In this document: positions 1-10,967 of the stretch, in pieces
How the letters are laid out: each line of letters begins with the position of its first letter
Position numbering within the stretch: position 1 is the stretch's first letter
NCBI GenBank assembly: GCA_004802705.1
Contig: SGPL01000211.1
Span: 1 to 52,153 of the forward strand
DNA length: 52,153 bases
Reading direction: 5' to 3'
From: Bondarzewia mesenterica
Taxonomy: Eukaryota > Basidiomycota > Agaricomycetes > Russulales > Bondarzewiaceae
Position numbers and translations under genes: made by a program
Notes under the pieces: generated by a model
What the model saw: only the letters and a program-made list of their open reading frames with translations
The model's database searches: none
Told to the model about the DNA's origin: nothing

Positions 1-1591
1 CGCCGCACGTCGTGCTGTCGCCCGCGCCGCCGCCGCCGGTTCCACAATCGACGGGTGCGACGCTCGCGCGGAAGTTTGGGAGTTTGTTGGTCGGCGTGAG
101 GGGGGGAGGATGGTCGGAAGCATCATCCGAATCGGCGCACGAGCATCTTGGGTGGATTCTCGCCAAGGCCTTCGGCGGAGGTGGAGCGTGGGGAGAAGAC
201 CCATGAGAAAGGGCATGCAGTAGAGTCGGAGAAGACGGTTGAGGCGGCGGCGGCGAGCGCGGGTGCGACGGGTGGTGAGGTGGAGAAGCCGAAAGAGGCT
301 GAGCCTCGAAGGAGCGCCGGGGCACCACCGTCGGCCATGTCGCACAGCCAAACTCTACCTGCACACCATCGGCGCGCGCGACTATCATGGATCCCCAGGC
401 GCGCTCGGCGAGACATGAGCGCCGAAGTAGTACGGGTGGCGCGCTGCTGTCGGGCCAAGGTGGGACCATCGGCCGTCATCGTCGGCCATCGACGGGAAAT
501 AGTACGTACAACGGCAGGCCTCTCATTGATAAGCGGTTCGGGCGGACGGATGAGGAAGAGGGGCCTGAGGAAGAAGAGGATCATGAGCATGAGCAGGGCC
601 ATCAGCAGGTCAATGGGCATGATGCGGGGGATCGCGAGGACGAGCGGAATGCTGCGGACAAGGACTTCAAGCCTCTGTTTCTGAAGGGCCTGTTCAGGTA
701 CCGTCTGTTTTGTTTCGTACATATAGATGCACTGATGTTCAAGGATCGCCATCTTTCAGCGTTGCGACGACTTCGACAAAACAGCCGTCTGCGATCAAGG
801 CGGATATCAGGCGGGTGCTTGACCGGATGCAGGTGCAATATCGGGAGACCAAGACGGGGTTTGAGTGCATCCACATGCCTTCGATCGATATCTCGTCCGT
901 TCACGAATCGCAGCCCGCATCTGCGCCCACGCCACGAACGGGCCGGCATCGCAAGCAAGGGTCCGGCGGGTCCCACGATTCTGGTGCCAAGTCCGTCGTG
1001 CGGAAGGCGTCGAAACTGTCGTTTGGCATGAACCGCAAGGAGAAGGACAAGGAGCGCGAGACCGGCACGGTCAAGGAGAAGGAGCTACCCCAACGCCCCT
1101 CGGGCGGGGCCATGTTCAACGCGACGCCGAGCAGCGGCTCGTCGTCGTTCTTCAATGTCTCCTCGACAACGCACACTGTTACCGCTGACGAGCGGCGCCA
1201 GCAGGCGAACGAGACGTCGTCCACTCATCATCCCGAAGAACCTCCTCGATCCCCCTCTCCTGCGAAGGGGAAAACTCTTCCACCTATACCGCGCGATGTT
1301 GCCGCTACGCCGCAGCCTGGGCGGGCATCGCCAGCGCCCTTCCCTACTGGAGAGGTCGACCGCGATGTGTTTGAGTCTATTGGTCAGAATACGCTGTCGG
1401 TGCGGTTCGAGATCAATGTTATTAAGGTATGCGTCGACGCGTTTCACCGCCAGCCGATGGTGTGTCTGACTGTGTGTTTTCTACAGGTGCCTTGGCTGCC
1501 GCTCCATGGAATCCAGTTCCGTCGAGCGAGCGGCGATGGGTGGCAGTATCAGATGCTTGCACGAAGAGTCCTGACCGAATTGAAGCTATGA
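1..1591 (+). CDS. KIN1: KIN1-type Ser/Thr kinase, C-terminal part (5' truncated)
   Basis: This is the 3' end of a CAMKL-family kinase of the KIN1/KIN2/MARK type, which in fungi acts in polarity and the cell cortex. The kinase domain lies outside the window. Exons read <1-697, 760-1426 and 1487-1591. The visible part is a Ser/Arg/Glu-rich linker, a conserved block (DKDFKPLFLKGLF, then IKADIRRVLDRMQVQYRET) and a C-terminal KA1 membrane-binding domain ending HGIQFRR, GDGWQYQMLARRVL and LTELKL. Introns are 62 and 60 nt with clean GT-AG ends. The frame changes twice inside exon 1. A one-base excess lies in the seven-G run at 100-106, and a one-base deficit lies in the CG-rich stretch at about 372-381. 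Between them the sense frame is the other one (RRTSILGGFSPRPS, then HHRRA joining ATIMDPQ). The shifts cancel, so they are probably assembly indels. The family call is firm; the KIN1 subfamily rests on the linker and KA1 text. Confidence 0.85.
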
Positions 1592-2680
1592 CAACTCGCT
1601 TTCGATGGTTTCTGATGCTCGCTCCGTCTTCTTTCTTTTGGTCTTTCTTTCCCTCGTTTTCACTGCTACACGTTTGACGACGACATACCAACTATATGAT
1701 CTTGATTATTGTTCTCCTACTAGTCTCTCACTCTCTGTGTATATGTTTTTATCCCTCATCTCTTCTCGACTAGTCTCTCCTTTTCTCGATTGGTGCAGAA
1801 GGTCGGTTCCCATTCGTATCTTCCCGTCCGTCCGTCATACTAGAATCATCATAACTTTCCTTTCGCTGTCCATGTGTTGTTCGATGCTGCTACTTATACG
1901 TGCACCTTCCTTCAGTTTTCTAACAAAAGTCCGAAGAGGCTTGTATCGAATCGACCCGTGCTTTTTTGCCGGCTCCCTGCCACGTCACAAAAAATGATCA
2001 TTTGCCCTGCATAGTCCGAATATCCCTGAGAAACAACTCGAATGCTAACAAAGTCACCGCATGCGTCCAAGAAATGGAGATGAACCCCGTGAGACGTGTT
2101 GCGAAGCGTGTTACTTCTGCTTCTTCGTCTCCTGTACAGGCAACCACTGCACTGGATGTTTATTGAACATAGGCCATGGGGGCACGGTAACCTGCCACCA
2201 TGGGTTAGTATATGCATCGCGCAGTGCACGATCGCGACCCACCAAGAGAATCACCAGGAGGCCAAAGCCGAACGTCCCAACCGTGACCCGCAGCGACTGG
2301 AGGATGAGTCCTAAGACGTAAGATACAACCTATGTGGGATGCGAGATAGTCAGTTCGCTGGCGTGGGCTGGAAAGTGCGCTAGTGTTGACGACGAACCGT
2401 GAGGCCGACAAGCGTGTTGCGCGAGATGTGCTCGACGGTCTTTTGGCCCTCAAAGTCCTAGGCAAGATTGGAGTGTTAGCTGTGATGGACGTGTACGTAG
2501 CTCGGGAAGGGTATGCACTATTTTTCCTTCGAAGAGATCGTGCAGAAAGGTCGACATGATCGTCGGGCTTGGGCTTGATTTCAAGTGTGCGCCCGCCGTC
2601 GGCGCACGACCCCAGATTGACGTGGATCGCATCACGTGAGTTTTATTTGAGTCAAGTCAGAAGTCTGCCTCCGAGACTCA

Positions 2681-2910
2681 TACAGTGAACGATTGTCTTC
2701 TGTGTGATGTCTGCAAAGGAGACTACCTCCGAGAGTCAGACTAGCCCTCCTAGAGCTCCACTGCAAATGTAGCGGAATTGCACTGACACGTCATATAGAC
2801 ACTGTCGTCCGCATGGAACAGAGCTCGGAAGTCTTCAAGTTAGGCTCTTTGTCCGTTAACCTAACTCGTACACAGAACGATTGTCTTCTGTGAGAGGTCT
2901 GCAAAGGAGA
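2681..2910. repeat. Imperfect direct repeat pair of about 41 bp
   Basis: Two copies of about 41 bp share a core reading GAACGATTGTCTTCTGTG and then GTCTGCAAAGGAGA, with a few mismatches. Copy one is at about 2681-2722 and copy two at about 2870-2910, so the spacing is about 189 bp. It may be a small local duplication or the remains of a repeat element. No coding sequence goes with it. Confidence 0.6.
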
Positions 2911-3193
2911 TGCTTGTCCGTCACTACGCCATAGAGACTCGGTCGCCAATCTACACTGTACAGAACTCGTGCATGTCAACGAAGTCTCTCCGTTCGGGCA
3001 CACTGACTCGAGCTCCAGCTTCGCTCAGCCCCCAATTGGTTGAAGCCATCTGCCATCCCATCGAATTCTGCCATCTTATGCTACCTGTCATATTGGCTAT
3101 GGGATAGTATGTAGTACTTCCAGCCTTGTTTCACCGTGATGTCGATGACCTCCCACCAGCGGCATAGATCTGAAACTTTATGCAGTAAACAGG

Positions 3194-3201
3194 TATATAA
3201 A
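3194..3201 (+). promoter_or_regulatory. TATA box of epimerase gene
   Basis: The perfect sequence TATATAAA lies 66 bases before the ATG at 3267. That is a typical distance for a fungal TATA promoter with a short leader. Confidence 0.6.
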
Positions 3202-3266
3202 GGTGAGTGAGATAGGTTTCCAGGCATAATTTACTGACCTTCGCGCTCCTCTGAGGCTTCGCTGAT

Positions 3267-4678
3267 ATGTCTTTAGTTTTGGTGAGCCTCCCCGTCCGGC
3301 CGGTTGCAATTTTTGTGAGCCCGCTGATTCATATGCCCGTTGCAGGTTACTGGTGCATCTGGCTATCTGGGCTCCGCCATAGTGGATCACTTACTCGAAG
3401 CGGGGTATAGAGTGCGCGGGTGCGGCGGATTTTTTGATTTTTTTGATTGTTCTGCGTCTCTGACGTATGGTCGTCTTCGTTTCTGCCAGAACTGTTCGCT
3501 CCGCTAAGGCGGATCGCGTTCGCTCTGCCCTTTCCTCGCACAGCGACAAATTTGAGGTGACTATTGTCGACGATGTCATGTCTTCTGATCTAACCGATGC
3601 GTTCAAAGGTGAGAATTTTACAACTTTGGAGCGGGGGAGACGTCACATTTATTTGATCATTCTGTGGACAGGCGTTGATATTCTCATGCACGTTGCTTCG
3701 CCATTGCCCATGCGCGCGAGCACGGAAGAAGTCCTTGGAGTGAGTACACCCTCACGATCTTTCTGCACTCTCTTCTCACTATCCATGACTAAAGGGTGCC
3801 ATCACTGGAACCACAAGAGTCCTTGAATACTGCCCTCGCCGCCGGCGTGAAGAAGGTTGTCATCACTAGCAGTACAGCAGCTGTAATACACGCTGACGAG
3901 GTCTGGAGAGAGCATGTTGTCGGTGAGAATGGTACGCATGCACCTTTGTACGCTTTTCCGTATCGTTGCATATATCTTGCTACAGACTGGAACAATTTGA
4001 CGTACGAGGACGTCACCAAACCCAACACTCATCCTGTCTTGGTGTATGCTGCATCAAAGGCTCTCTCTGAAAAGGCTGCCTGGAAGTTCGCTCAAGAGAA
4101 CCCTGATATAGATCTCACTACGGGTAGGCTGATCACGACCGCGGCAATATTTATATGCTCATGCTAGGACAGTGATCCTTCCCTTTATTTACGGTCCGGG
4201 AGGACGTGGACAGGTCATAGATGGCCCAACCAACGGGTCCAACCAGTTCATATACGCACTCATCCAGGGACCTAAAGGCAGACCTGTCCCCAAATATTAC
4301 TTCGTCTATCCCAACTACATCCATATAGCGGACGCCGCCCGCACCCACGTTCGCGCGCTCAATACACCCAAGTCGGGGAAACCGAAGAGGATCATTGCCG
4401 TCGCGGGGTGCTTCACCTGGAAGCAGGCGGTGGAGTATCTAACAGAAACGCGGCCTGATCTGAAGGACAGACTTCCTGTAATCACTGGAAAGGAGAAAGA
4501 GTATTTTGAGTGGGTGACGTTCGACAACAGCAGCGCTGCGAGGCTAGTAGGAATGACCGATTATATCGGCTGGCAGGAAACTTTAGATTCTACTGTCGAT
4601 TACTTACTGGCACGAGAGAAGGATCTTGGTATTACGGGGGTTCAAGCTCAAGCCGGCATAATTACTTCGAAACTATGA
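3267..4678 (+). CDS. NAD(P)-dependent epimerase/dehydratase (extended SDR, aldehyde-reductase-like)
   Basis: This is an extended short-chain dehydrogenase of the dihydroflavonol-reductase/GRE2-like group, which reduces aldehydes or ketones with NAD(P)H in the cytosol. The Rossmann motif VTGASGYLG is right at the N-terminus. TSSTAA carries the catalytic serine, and YAASK is the Tyr-x-x-x-Lys pair. Exons: 3267-3281, 3346-3419, 3490-3608, 3672-3739, 3795-3931, 3986-4123 and 4173-4678. The ATG is chosen because it puts the glycine-rich loop at residue 6, as in the family. Exon 5 has a one-base excess at about 3828-3831: GAITGTTRVLEY reads in one frame and ALAAGVKKVV in the next. Splicing instead to an AG at 3818-3819 would restore the frame (343 residues) but lose that conserved segment. 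I prefer an indel, which would give about 351 residues. The substrate cannot be told from sequence. Confidence 0.85.
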
Positions 4679-5181
4679 TCTCGTTCAATGAACGGTAATA
4701 ACAACGGGACAGGATACGTAGCCACGAACTCCTCCGTGTACATACGTACAAGGCAACCGACGACAGAGTGTGATCAACTGTAATCAAATTTGCCCCAGCC
4801 TTGAGGTAAACTGCCAGTGAAGCATAAGTACGCGCACAGTCGAGCAAGCCAACCAACAGCAACCAACGGTGACCGGTAATGACCGAATCTGTGGAACAGT
4901 ATGGAATACCCGTCTTGGGGGCATGAACCGGAAAGTGAGCAATGGGTTGGATATGGGTTGGATACTAAAATATACACATTCCGCAATCAAGAGTCCGTGC
5001 ACTCGGCCTAGTTATTCTTAAAGGCTATTAGTCGTCCATGGCGCGGCCACCAAGATGTCGTTCACATAATTTTTGCAATCGACGGCGCTGCAGCTTACAG
5101 AAATGGAAGAACTCCGTCGCCAGCTCAAGCTCTCCGTTATACTTGTATCGTATGTTGTATTGTGTGCATCTGGAACAGGTA
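4679..5181. other. Intergenic region upstream of Hsp20 gene
   Basis: This is the 3' flank of the epimerase gene and the distal promoter of the small heat-shock gene. The only visible feature is a short tandem duplication of ATGGGTTGGAT at about 4942-4963. No credible open frame is present. Confidence 0.5.
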
Positions 5182-5285
5182 TTCGAGAAAGTTCCTTCTC
5201 GTCATGCAACCGTTGGTCTCGATGGTTCTGGGACTATCACCGACATGCTCCTGGTAATTCTCGTTTCCTCCAGAGTGTTCTTGAA
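5182..5285 (+). promoter_or_regulatory. Heat-shock elements of Hsp20 gene
   Basis: A perfect three-unit heat-shock element, TTCGAGAAAGTTC, occupies 5182-5194 (the nTTCnnGAAnnTTC pattern). A second two-unit site, TTCTTGAA, is at 5278-5285. Both lie 180-280 bases before the ATG of a small heat-shock protein. This fits control by the heat-shock factor Hsf1. Binding is inferred from the consensus and gene context. Confidence 0.75.
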
Positions 5286-5379
5286 CACATTTGTGGCGGT
5301 GACTGGGCAGTGACGCAATGTGAGAACAGGTGCTTTTCTCAGAGAATTCTACGAAGCTCTAGCATCTGTCGTGCAGACG

Positions 5380-5387
5380 TATTTAAA
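5380..5387 (+). promoter_or_regulatory. TATA box of Hsp20 gene
   Basis: TATTTAAA lies 75 bases before the ATG and about 100 bases after the last heat-shock element. This is the expected layout of an inducible heat-shock promoter. Confidence 0.6.
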
Positions 5388-5461
5388 GAGGGCGGACGTG
5401 GTCCTACTTCTTCAAAACAAATCGGAATAACTCGTCACAACAAACATCCTACCAGCCTAAG

Positions 5462-6065
5462 ATGTCCCTTACTCGCCTTTTCTACGAACCCTTCTATTCA
5501 CTCTCTGACTTTGATCGTCTCTTCAATGAGGCGTTCAATGCCCGAGCGCTTGACAATCGAGTGCAGCGGGGCGGGAAAAGCACCCAATCCAACATTGCAT
5601 CGAACTCATTCAGACCAAAGTGCGTATACCATTTATTCCACAAATTCACAAGGCGTTAACCGAATGCTTCAAATAGGATGGACGTACACGAGGGCAAGGG
5701 CACGAATACCGTCACGGCGGCGTTCGAATTGCCAGGTCTTAAGAAAGAGGACGTGCAGATCGACGTCCATAACAATCGACTTACCGTTGCTGGGGAGAGT
5801 AAGGCTGATTCGGAGCGCAAGGAGGAAGGGTACGCTGTGCGCGAGCGAAGGTATGGCAGGTTCTCGAGAACTTTGCCTTTGCCCGAGGGGATCAAGGTGC
5901 GCTAACACCTAACTGCTCAATCTGCTATGCCGTGTGGACTGAATGCTGATAACGGTATGTGTGCAGACTGAGGAAATCAAAGCGTCTATGGACAACGGTG
6001 TATTGACAGTCACCTTTCCCAAGTCCTCGCCTGAGTCGGTCCCCAAGAAGATAACAATTTCGTGA
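5462..6065 (+). CDS. Small heat-shock protein, Hsp20/alpha-crystallin family
   Basis: This is an ATP-independent holdase chaperone that binds unfolding proteins and forms oligomers in the cytosol. Exons 5462-5619, 5677-5896 and 5967-6065 give 158 residues, the usual size for fungal class-I small heat-shock proteins. The N-terminal arm begins MSLTRLFYEPFYSLSDFDRLF. The alpha-crystallin domain covers about residues 55-150, with the strand motif AAFELPGLKKEDVQI and the signature GVLTVTFPK near its end. The C-terminus ITIS supplies an I-x-I oligomerisation motif. Introns are 57 and 70 nt. The upstream heat-shock elements and TATA box agree with stress induction. An AATAAA-like signal follows the stop at about 6113. 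Confidence 0.95.
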
Positions 6066-6704
6066 AGATTATATGATGGGTGTTGTTAGCTCGATTTGCA
6101 TGATAATATCTGAATAAATTAATCCGTTACCATACCACTGTGTCAGCCTACATGCAGCTTCAAGAAAATTAAAATCACTAGAGCGATGCCAACTACTGCA
6201 TACACATGAGACATTACCTGTCTTTTGATACATGAAAAAGAACCGGAAGCCTGAGACTGGGAAGAACAGGTCCAGTTAAGTCGGCCGGTAATTGCCGAAG
6301 GCGCCTAGTACGAAATTTAAGAAAAGGTTAGGGCTTCAGTATTGTTTATTATCCAAATTTGGGCAGTTTTCTCAGCCACATTGGTTCTCTTGCAGAGGTT
6401 TCTCAGGCTCTGCAACCAACTTCAAAGATCGCTTTTCCAGACGTCCACGAGCCGTGGCAACCAGCACTCCTTTCAAGCTCAACGAGCGTTTTCGAAGATT
6501 CCGACGACGCATTCACGACAGTCACAAACATACCTTACACATCTTATACCAGCCACATAGTCCCCACGCGCGCGCTTCGCTTCTCTTCTTCTCTTCTTGA
6601 CTTGAGGATACCATCGGAACTTGTGCTCTGTCTTTTGGTTTTTCTCGCCAGATACCACGTTATTGCGCCTTTGATTGGACGCTTTAATCCTTTTCGACCT
6701 CATC
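6066..6704. other. Intergenic region, Hsp20 to xylulokinase
   Basis: This holds the trailer of the heat-shock gene and the leader and promoter of the xylulokinase gene. It is pyrimidine-rich over the last 150 bases. There is no TATA box in a good position and no supported gene. Confidence 0.5.
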
Positions 6705-9700
6705 ATGCCTGCACCAGCTAAGAGCGGTCAGGCGCTCTTCCTCGGACTTGAGCTCGCGACGGACCAGCTGCGCGCGTCAATTGTGGACGAAAATCTGGAG
6801 CTCGTAGGCGTGGAAGCTGTTGATTTCGATAGCGAGCTGCCAGAGTACCAGTGAGTATTCTTACTTCGCGTTCGACGTGGCTATTTCCTCTCCTCCCGTC
6901 ACGTCCGCGCTGCCAGCTGGCCCACCCGACCGAGGGATCGAAGGAGCATGCTGATGTTTTGGTAGGACACAAGGAGGGATCTTCACGACGCCAGGTGATG
7001 CATACACGACACCTGTCGACATGTGGGTCAAAGCTCTAGGTGAGATGACTTTTTGAGCGGAACCATTTTAATCGGCGGTAGACAATTGCTAATTTCGTCT
7101 GCCTTTTTGATCGCACTGTTCCGACGTCCTCCACTCTCGATCTTCCCGTTTGTCCTTAACTCTGGCTCCATTCGACATTCATTTGGGCTTGCAATATACA
7201 GACTTTCTGCTTGAGAAAGTGAGCAGGACCTACGACGTCGGGCGTATCAAGTCGGTAGGCGGAGCTGCTCAGGTGAGATTTACTTCCGTTTCTGCGCCAT
7301 CACCCTGGGTCGAAGGTCACGCGTGACGCGTGACTACCCAATCGCGGGATGTCTGAAGCATTGTGAACGTATACGCCTAAGTGTGTTGTTGAGCTCGTGC
7401 TGCCGATACAGTGCTATTCTTTTTACCAATTTATGACTGTCTTCATGCCATTCTTAAAGAATATCATGGCTACACAGTTGACGTTGTTCGCGATATGTGA
7501 TATGCGTTCTCTCCCATGAGCGTGCAGTGGGGGCATATGCATCTAATTACTCATCACCATTTTCCATGAAATATCTGACCACAATCACGGTAACCATTTT
7601 TTTCTTCCAAAGAGTGATTGCATGTGCAGGTGTAATTGCTTCTCCTCTTATTTCCATGTCATATCTGTGACCGATGTCTCTGATAAAACAAAGCTGTATA
7701 CGCTAACACGTCGATTTCTTGAACAAGCCCGCTTTAGTCTGGTGGAAATCTACTCCAATATCAAATTTTCCCTCTCTGGATTCTCGGCTTCCGCTTCACT
7801 CCCAATTATCGCCAAATTCCTTCTCACTACCCAATACTCCCGTTGCCCAAGACACCTTCTCCCACACGCATGCACTCAATCTCGAAGCTGCATTGGGCGG
7901 TCCAGATCATATGGCAGCCCGGGTAGGAACTAGCGCTCACGCATCGCTCGTTGCCGCACAACTAGTCCGTGTTCGCGAGGCCTCGCCAGATATTTGGGCA
8001 CGCACAGGCAGGATTCAGATCGCTTCTGCATTTCTTGCTAGCTTGATTTCGGGCGCATGGGTTGGCATGTGTGAAGCCGAGGCCTGTGCGACGGGTATAT
8101 GGCGATATGCAACGGGCGGGCAGGGTCAATGGGATGATGAGGTATTGGACTTCATTGCCGGCGGGAGCAGGGATGAAGCTCGCCGCGTGCGAGGCTGGCT
8201 TGGCGACGTTGATATCTCAGGTGGTGGACGTCGCATTGCAAATGTGTCACGATACCTCGTCGAACGATATGGCTTCGAGCCTGGTAAGCGCATCAGTCTC
8301 TCTTTTTTTTTTCGCATGGGGCTGACCACAATTTGAAGACACGTTGGTTACCTCATTTGCACCGGACTATTTGTCGACATACCTCTCGCTTTGCCCTTCT
8401 CCTTCCGATGCCGTGTTGTCATTCGGTCCGATGGATTTTTTGCTCACGAGCGCTCCGCACTATCTCCCTACACGGCTCTATAATGTGTTCCCGCATCCCG
8501 CACAGGATCCCAACGAAAAACGAAGATACATCGTCATGCTGACAAGCCGGTGAGTCGGCCTGAAATTCTATTCTGGAGATGGGCGTGATTCAGACGTCGT
8601 GCAGGAACGCAGACGTTCCGAGAGCACTCGTACGCGACATGTACACAAAAAGTTGGAGTGCGTTTGACCGCCTGGTTTCGGTCGTCCCTCCAGGAGGTTC
8701 TATTGGGTTTGTATTGCAATTCGACTTTTGCTGTGGTACCAAAACTGACATCACAACAGACTCGATGACAAACTCTTCAGCTTTTGGCTTTTGCAGGGAG
8801 ACAGCTACCCCCTGTCTCACGTCAAGGGCATCTTCCGTTTCGAAACAGGCATCAAGGTCAATGAATTTCGTGACCTCCGCGCTAATCCGCGCTGCCTAGT
8901 CGAAAGCCAAATCATCTCTTTCCGCGTTCGGTGGTCCAGGATGGTCGCTACGGGTGTCCTTGGAGGCGTCACGGGTCGTTCCCGAGGCAGCAACTTCATG
9001 GCTGCTGCTACCAGCTCTACTGCTTCGCCTGGACCCGGCGGTAGCCAAAGCGGACGCACAAGCACTCCCATTGCGCCTGCGGCGGCAACGGCAATCGGTC
9101 TTTCTTTTGATCCGTACGACTATCAGTCACTTCCAGCTCGAATACTTACCACCGGTGCCGCGATCAATTTCCCTTCTGTCGCAGCTCTCGTAGGCGACGT
9201 CTTCAATGCTCCGGTTTTCATCCCAACGACACAACTCGACTCTGCGCAGGTCGTCCCACATCGCAATGCGCCTGCTACTGGTTTCCCGGCGCGCGCGTCG
9301 TTGGGAGGAGCTTATGTTGCGAGATGGGTATGGGGAAAGGAAAGGGGTACCGGCGTAGGAAGGGGAAGTTTCGAAGAAGAGGTAAGGAGGTTATTGGGGA
9401 AGAGGTGGGTTGCCAGTGGCGGGGTGCCGTTAAGGACAAATGTGAATGCTTCTTTGGTGGGTTCGACCCCGGCTGTTGGGGCCGCGGGGTCCGGTACAAG
9501 TACGCCATACGGACACGGTCACACGTTGAGAACGGGATTCGGATCGGCGGTGTTTGCAGAGGAAGACGAGGACGCATTGGAGGAACTCGAGAGGATGGGT
9601 ATGGCGGAAAGCGCTGGGTTCGGAGGCGGGCTAGTGGGACAGTTCGACGAGGTAGGGAGGACTAGGACGTCGACGGCGGGGACAAACACCACTTCGACGA

Positions 9701-9972
9701 GCAGCACCACGTCGGCACAACAGCCCTCGACGGCGTATACAACGCCTGACCTTAGTGCGGCTGTGTCAGGTGCTACTACGGGCGAAAATGGCTCTGTGTC
9801 CACAGCGCCGGCTGCGTTGACTCCAGTGGTGGCGCTGCCGACGAGCGAGGCGGAGATGCAGGTCGGGCTGGGGAAGGTGGCAGAGGCTGACGTGGACGCA
9901 TTCATGGCGTATGCCGCGATCGTGCCTGAATACTGCCGACTGGAGGGGATGTTGGTCAAGGCACTTGTTTGA
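6705..9972 (+). CDS. XKS1: D-xylulose kinase (FGGY family)
   Basis: This enzyme phosphorylates D-xylulose to D-xylulose-5-phosphate, linking pentose catabolism to the pentose phosphate pathway in the cytosol. Exons: 6705-6850, 6966-7039, 7202-7272, 7728-8283, 8339-8549, 8605-8706 and 8760-9972, giving 790 residues with all phases consistent. The N-terminal ATPase-fold domain begins LFLGLELATDQLRAS. Typical blocks are VDMWVKALD, VGGAAQ followed by ALVWWKS, SGAWVGMCE and CLVESQ. The C-terminal lobe has GDVFNAPVF and ARASLGGAYVARW. The protein is about 150-200 residues longer than most fungal xylulokinases. The excess is a Gly/Ser/Thr-rich, partly acidic insertion at about residues 617-744, just before a normal C-terminal helix. 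Intron 3 is 455 nt, far longer than its neighbours. The reading frame is intact throughout. Confidence 0.93.
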
Positions 9973-10967
9973 GGTTCCTTCTTTGTGCTCTCAGCTTTGT
10001 CGTATCTCGGTCCGTTCGAACTTGCTTTGCGCTGTCCGGCGAGCTCTCCATTTTTTTTTTTGCCTCTCCTTTGTTTTGCGTCTGTTGCATTGCAGCATTT
10101 TGCGGCTGATATTTATGGTGAGCTTCTAGAAAAGGGCGAGAGAGGGGGCATTTATGATGGATTAAAAATAAAATCGGGCTTTGGGCAGGTCGGATGACAT
10201 TGTATCTGTACCACACGCCAGCAGTACATAAAAGTATGTAGGGGGTCCGTGACAAGGTTGGCTAGACTTAGGCTATGCGTGGTGTGCTATACAAGTGCAT
10301 GCTGATACGGTTGGCCGTCGGCATCTTGCGGCTTGTCAAATCTAAGCTCAGCCAAGCTCTTTCTGAGCCAAACCATTCAAATCCAGTGGATGCTAAGAAC
10401 TCGGAAATGTGAAATGAACTTAGTATCCTTTTATTTCTACACTGGCAGCCTATTTGCAAACCGTGATGGACTCTGGACTTATTCGACTTTCTTCGACTCG
10501 GATGAGCTTGGGGCCAACGACTCATATACATAGCCTGCTCATGTATGTGCAGCCGTCGGATCGATTGCTTCACTTGGTCAATTGGCTCAGACTCGGAGAC
10601 TCGGAGTGCCTATGGTCACATCTTCTGAGAAACTCGAACAGACTCAGGCTCTCCAGTACAACTTAGGTCCATCGATTACACCCCTTTCGCCCACTTTGAC
10701 AGTTCTCCTAAAGTTGTCATCCACCCTCGCCCCATTCACTTGATTCACGTCCTTAAGCTCCGCAACTAAATTTGCCCCGAGGGTCCTCGCTGCAGTCGCA
10801 GCATCTGGGCCCCCCCAATGGCATTAAGGCTTTGCCTTATCCTATGACGATGTGTGCTGTTCTTAGCGTCTGCTTCGCATATCGTCATCCGTCCTTCGCA
10901 ATCGCGCCTTTTCACCCCGGCATATAATAAGCTAGGATTGTAGGGGTGGAAAGTGGCCATCATCGTC
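9973..10967. other. Intergenic region, xylulokinase to first lectin
   Basis: The first 250 bases look like a pyrimidine-rich trailer. The last 50 bases carry a TATA-like CATATAATAA at 10921-10930, 38 bases before the lectin ATG. Between them I see no gene and no repeat. Confidence 0.5.

Larger units (their letters stand above)
1592..3266. other. Intergenic region between kinase and epimerase genes
   Basis: This stretch holds the 3' flank of the kinase gene and the promoter of the epimerase gene. The first 350 bases are pyrimidine-rich, like an untranslated trailer. I see only short open frames with no recognisable protein. An imperfect direct repeat and a TATA box inside it are listed separately. 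Confidence 0.6.

Noticed and set aside
5073..5912. 279-codon plus-strand open frame across the Hsp20 promoter and first exons
   Set aside because: It runs in a different frame from the Hsp20 coding text and covers the heat-shock elements and TATA box; it is a shadow frame.
9462..9490. GGTTCGACCCC-like motif that recalls a tRNA T-loop
   Set aside because: It lies inside the xylulokinase coding region and no cloverleaf can be drawn around it. I found no tRNA, rRNA or CRISPR array anywhere in the window.
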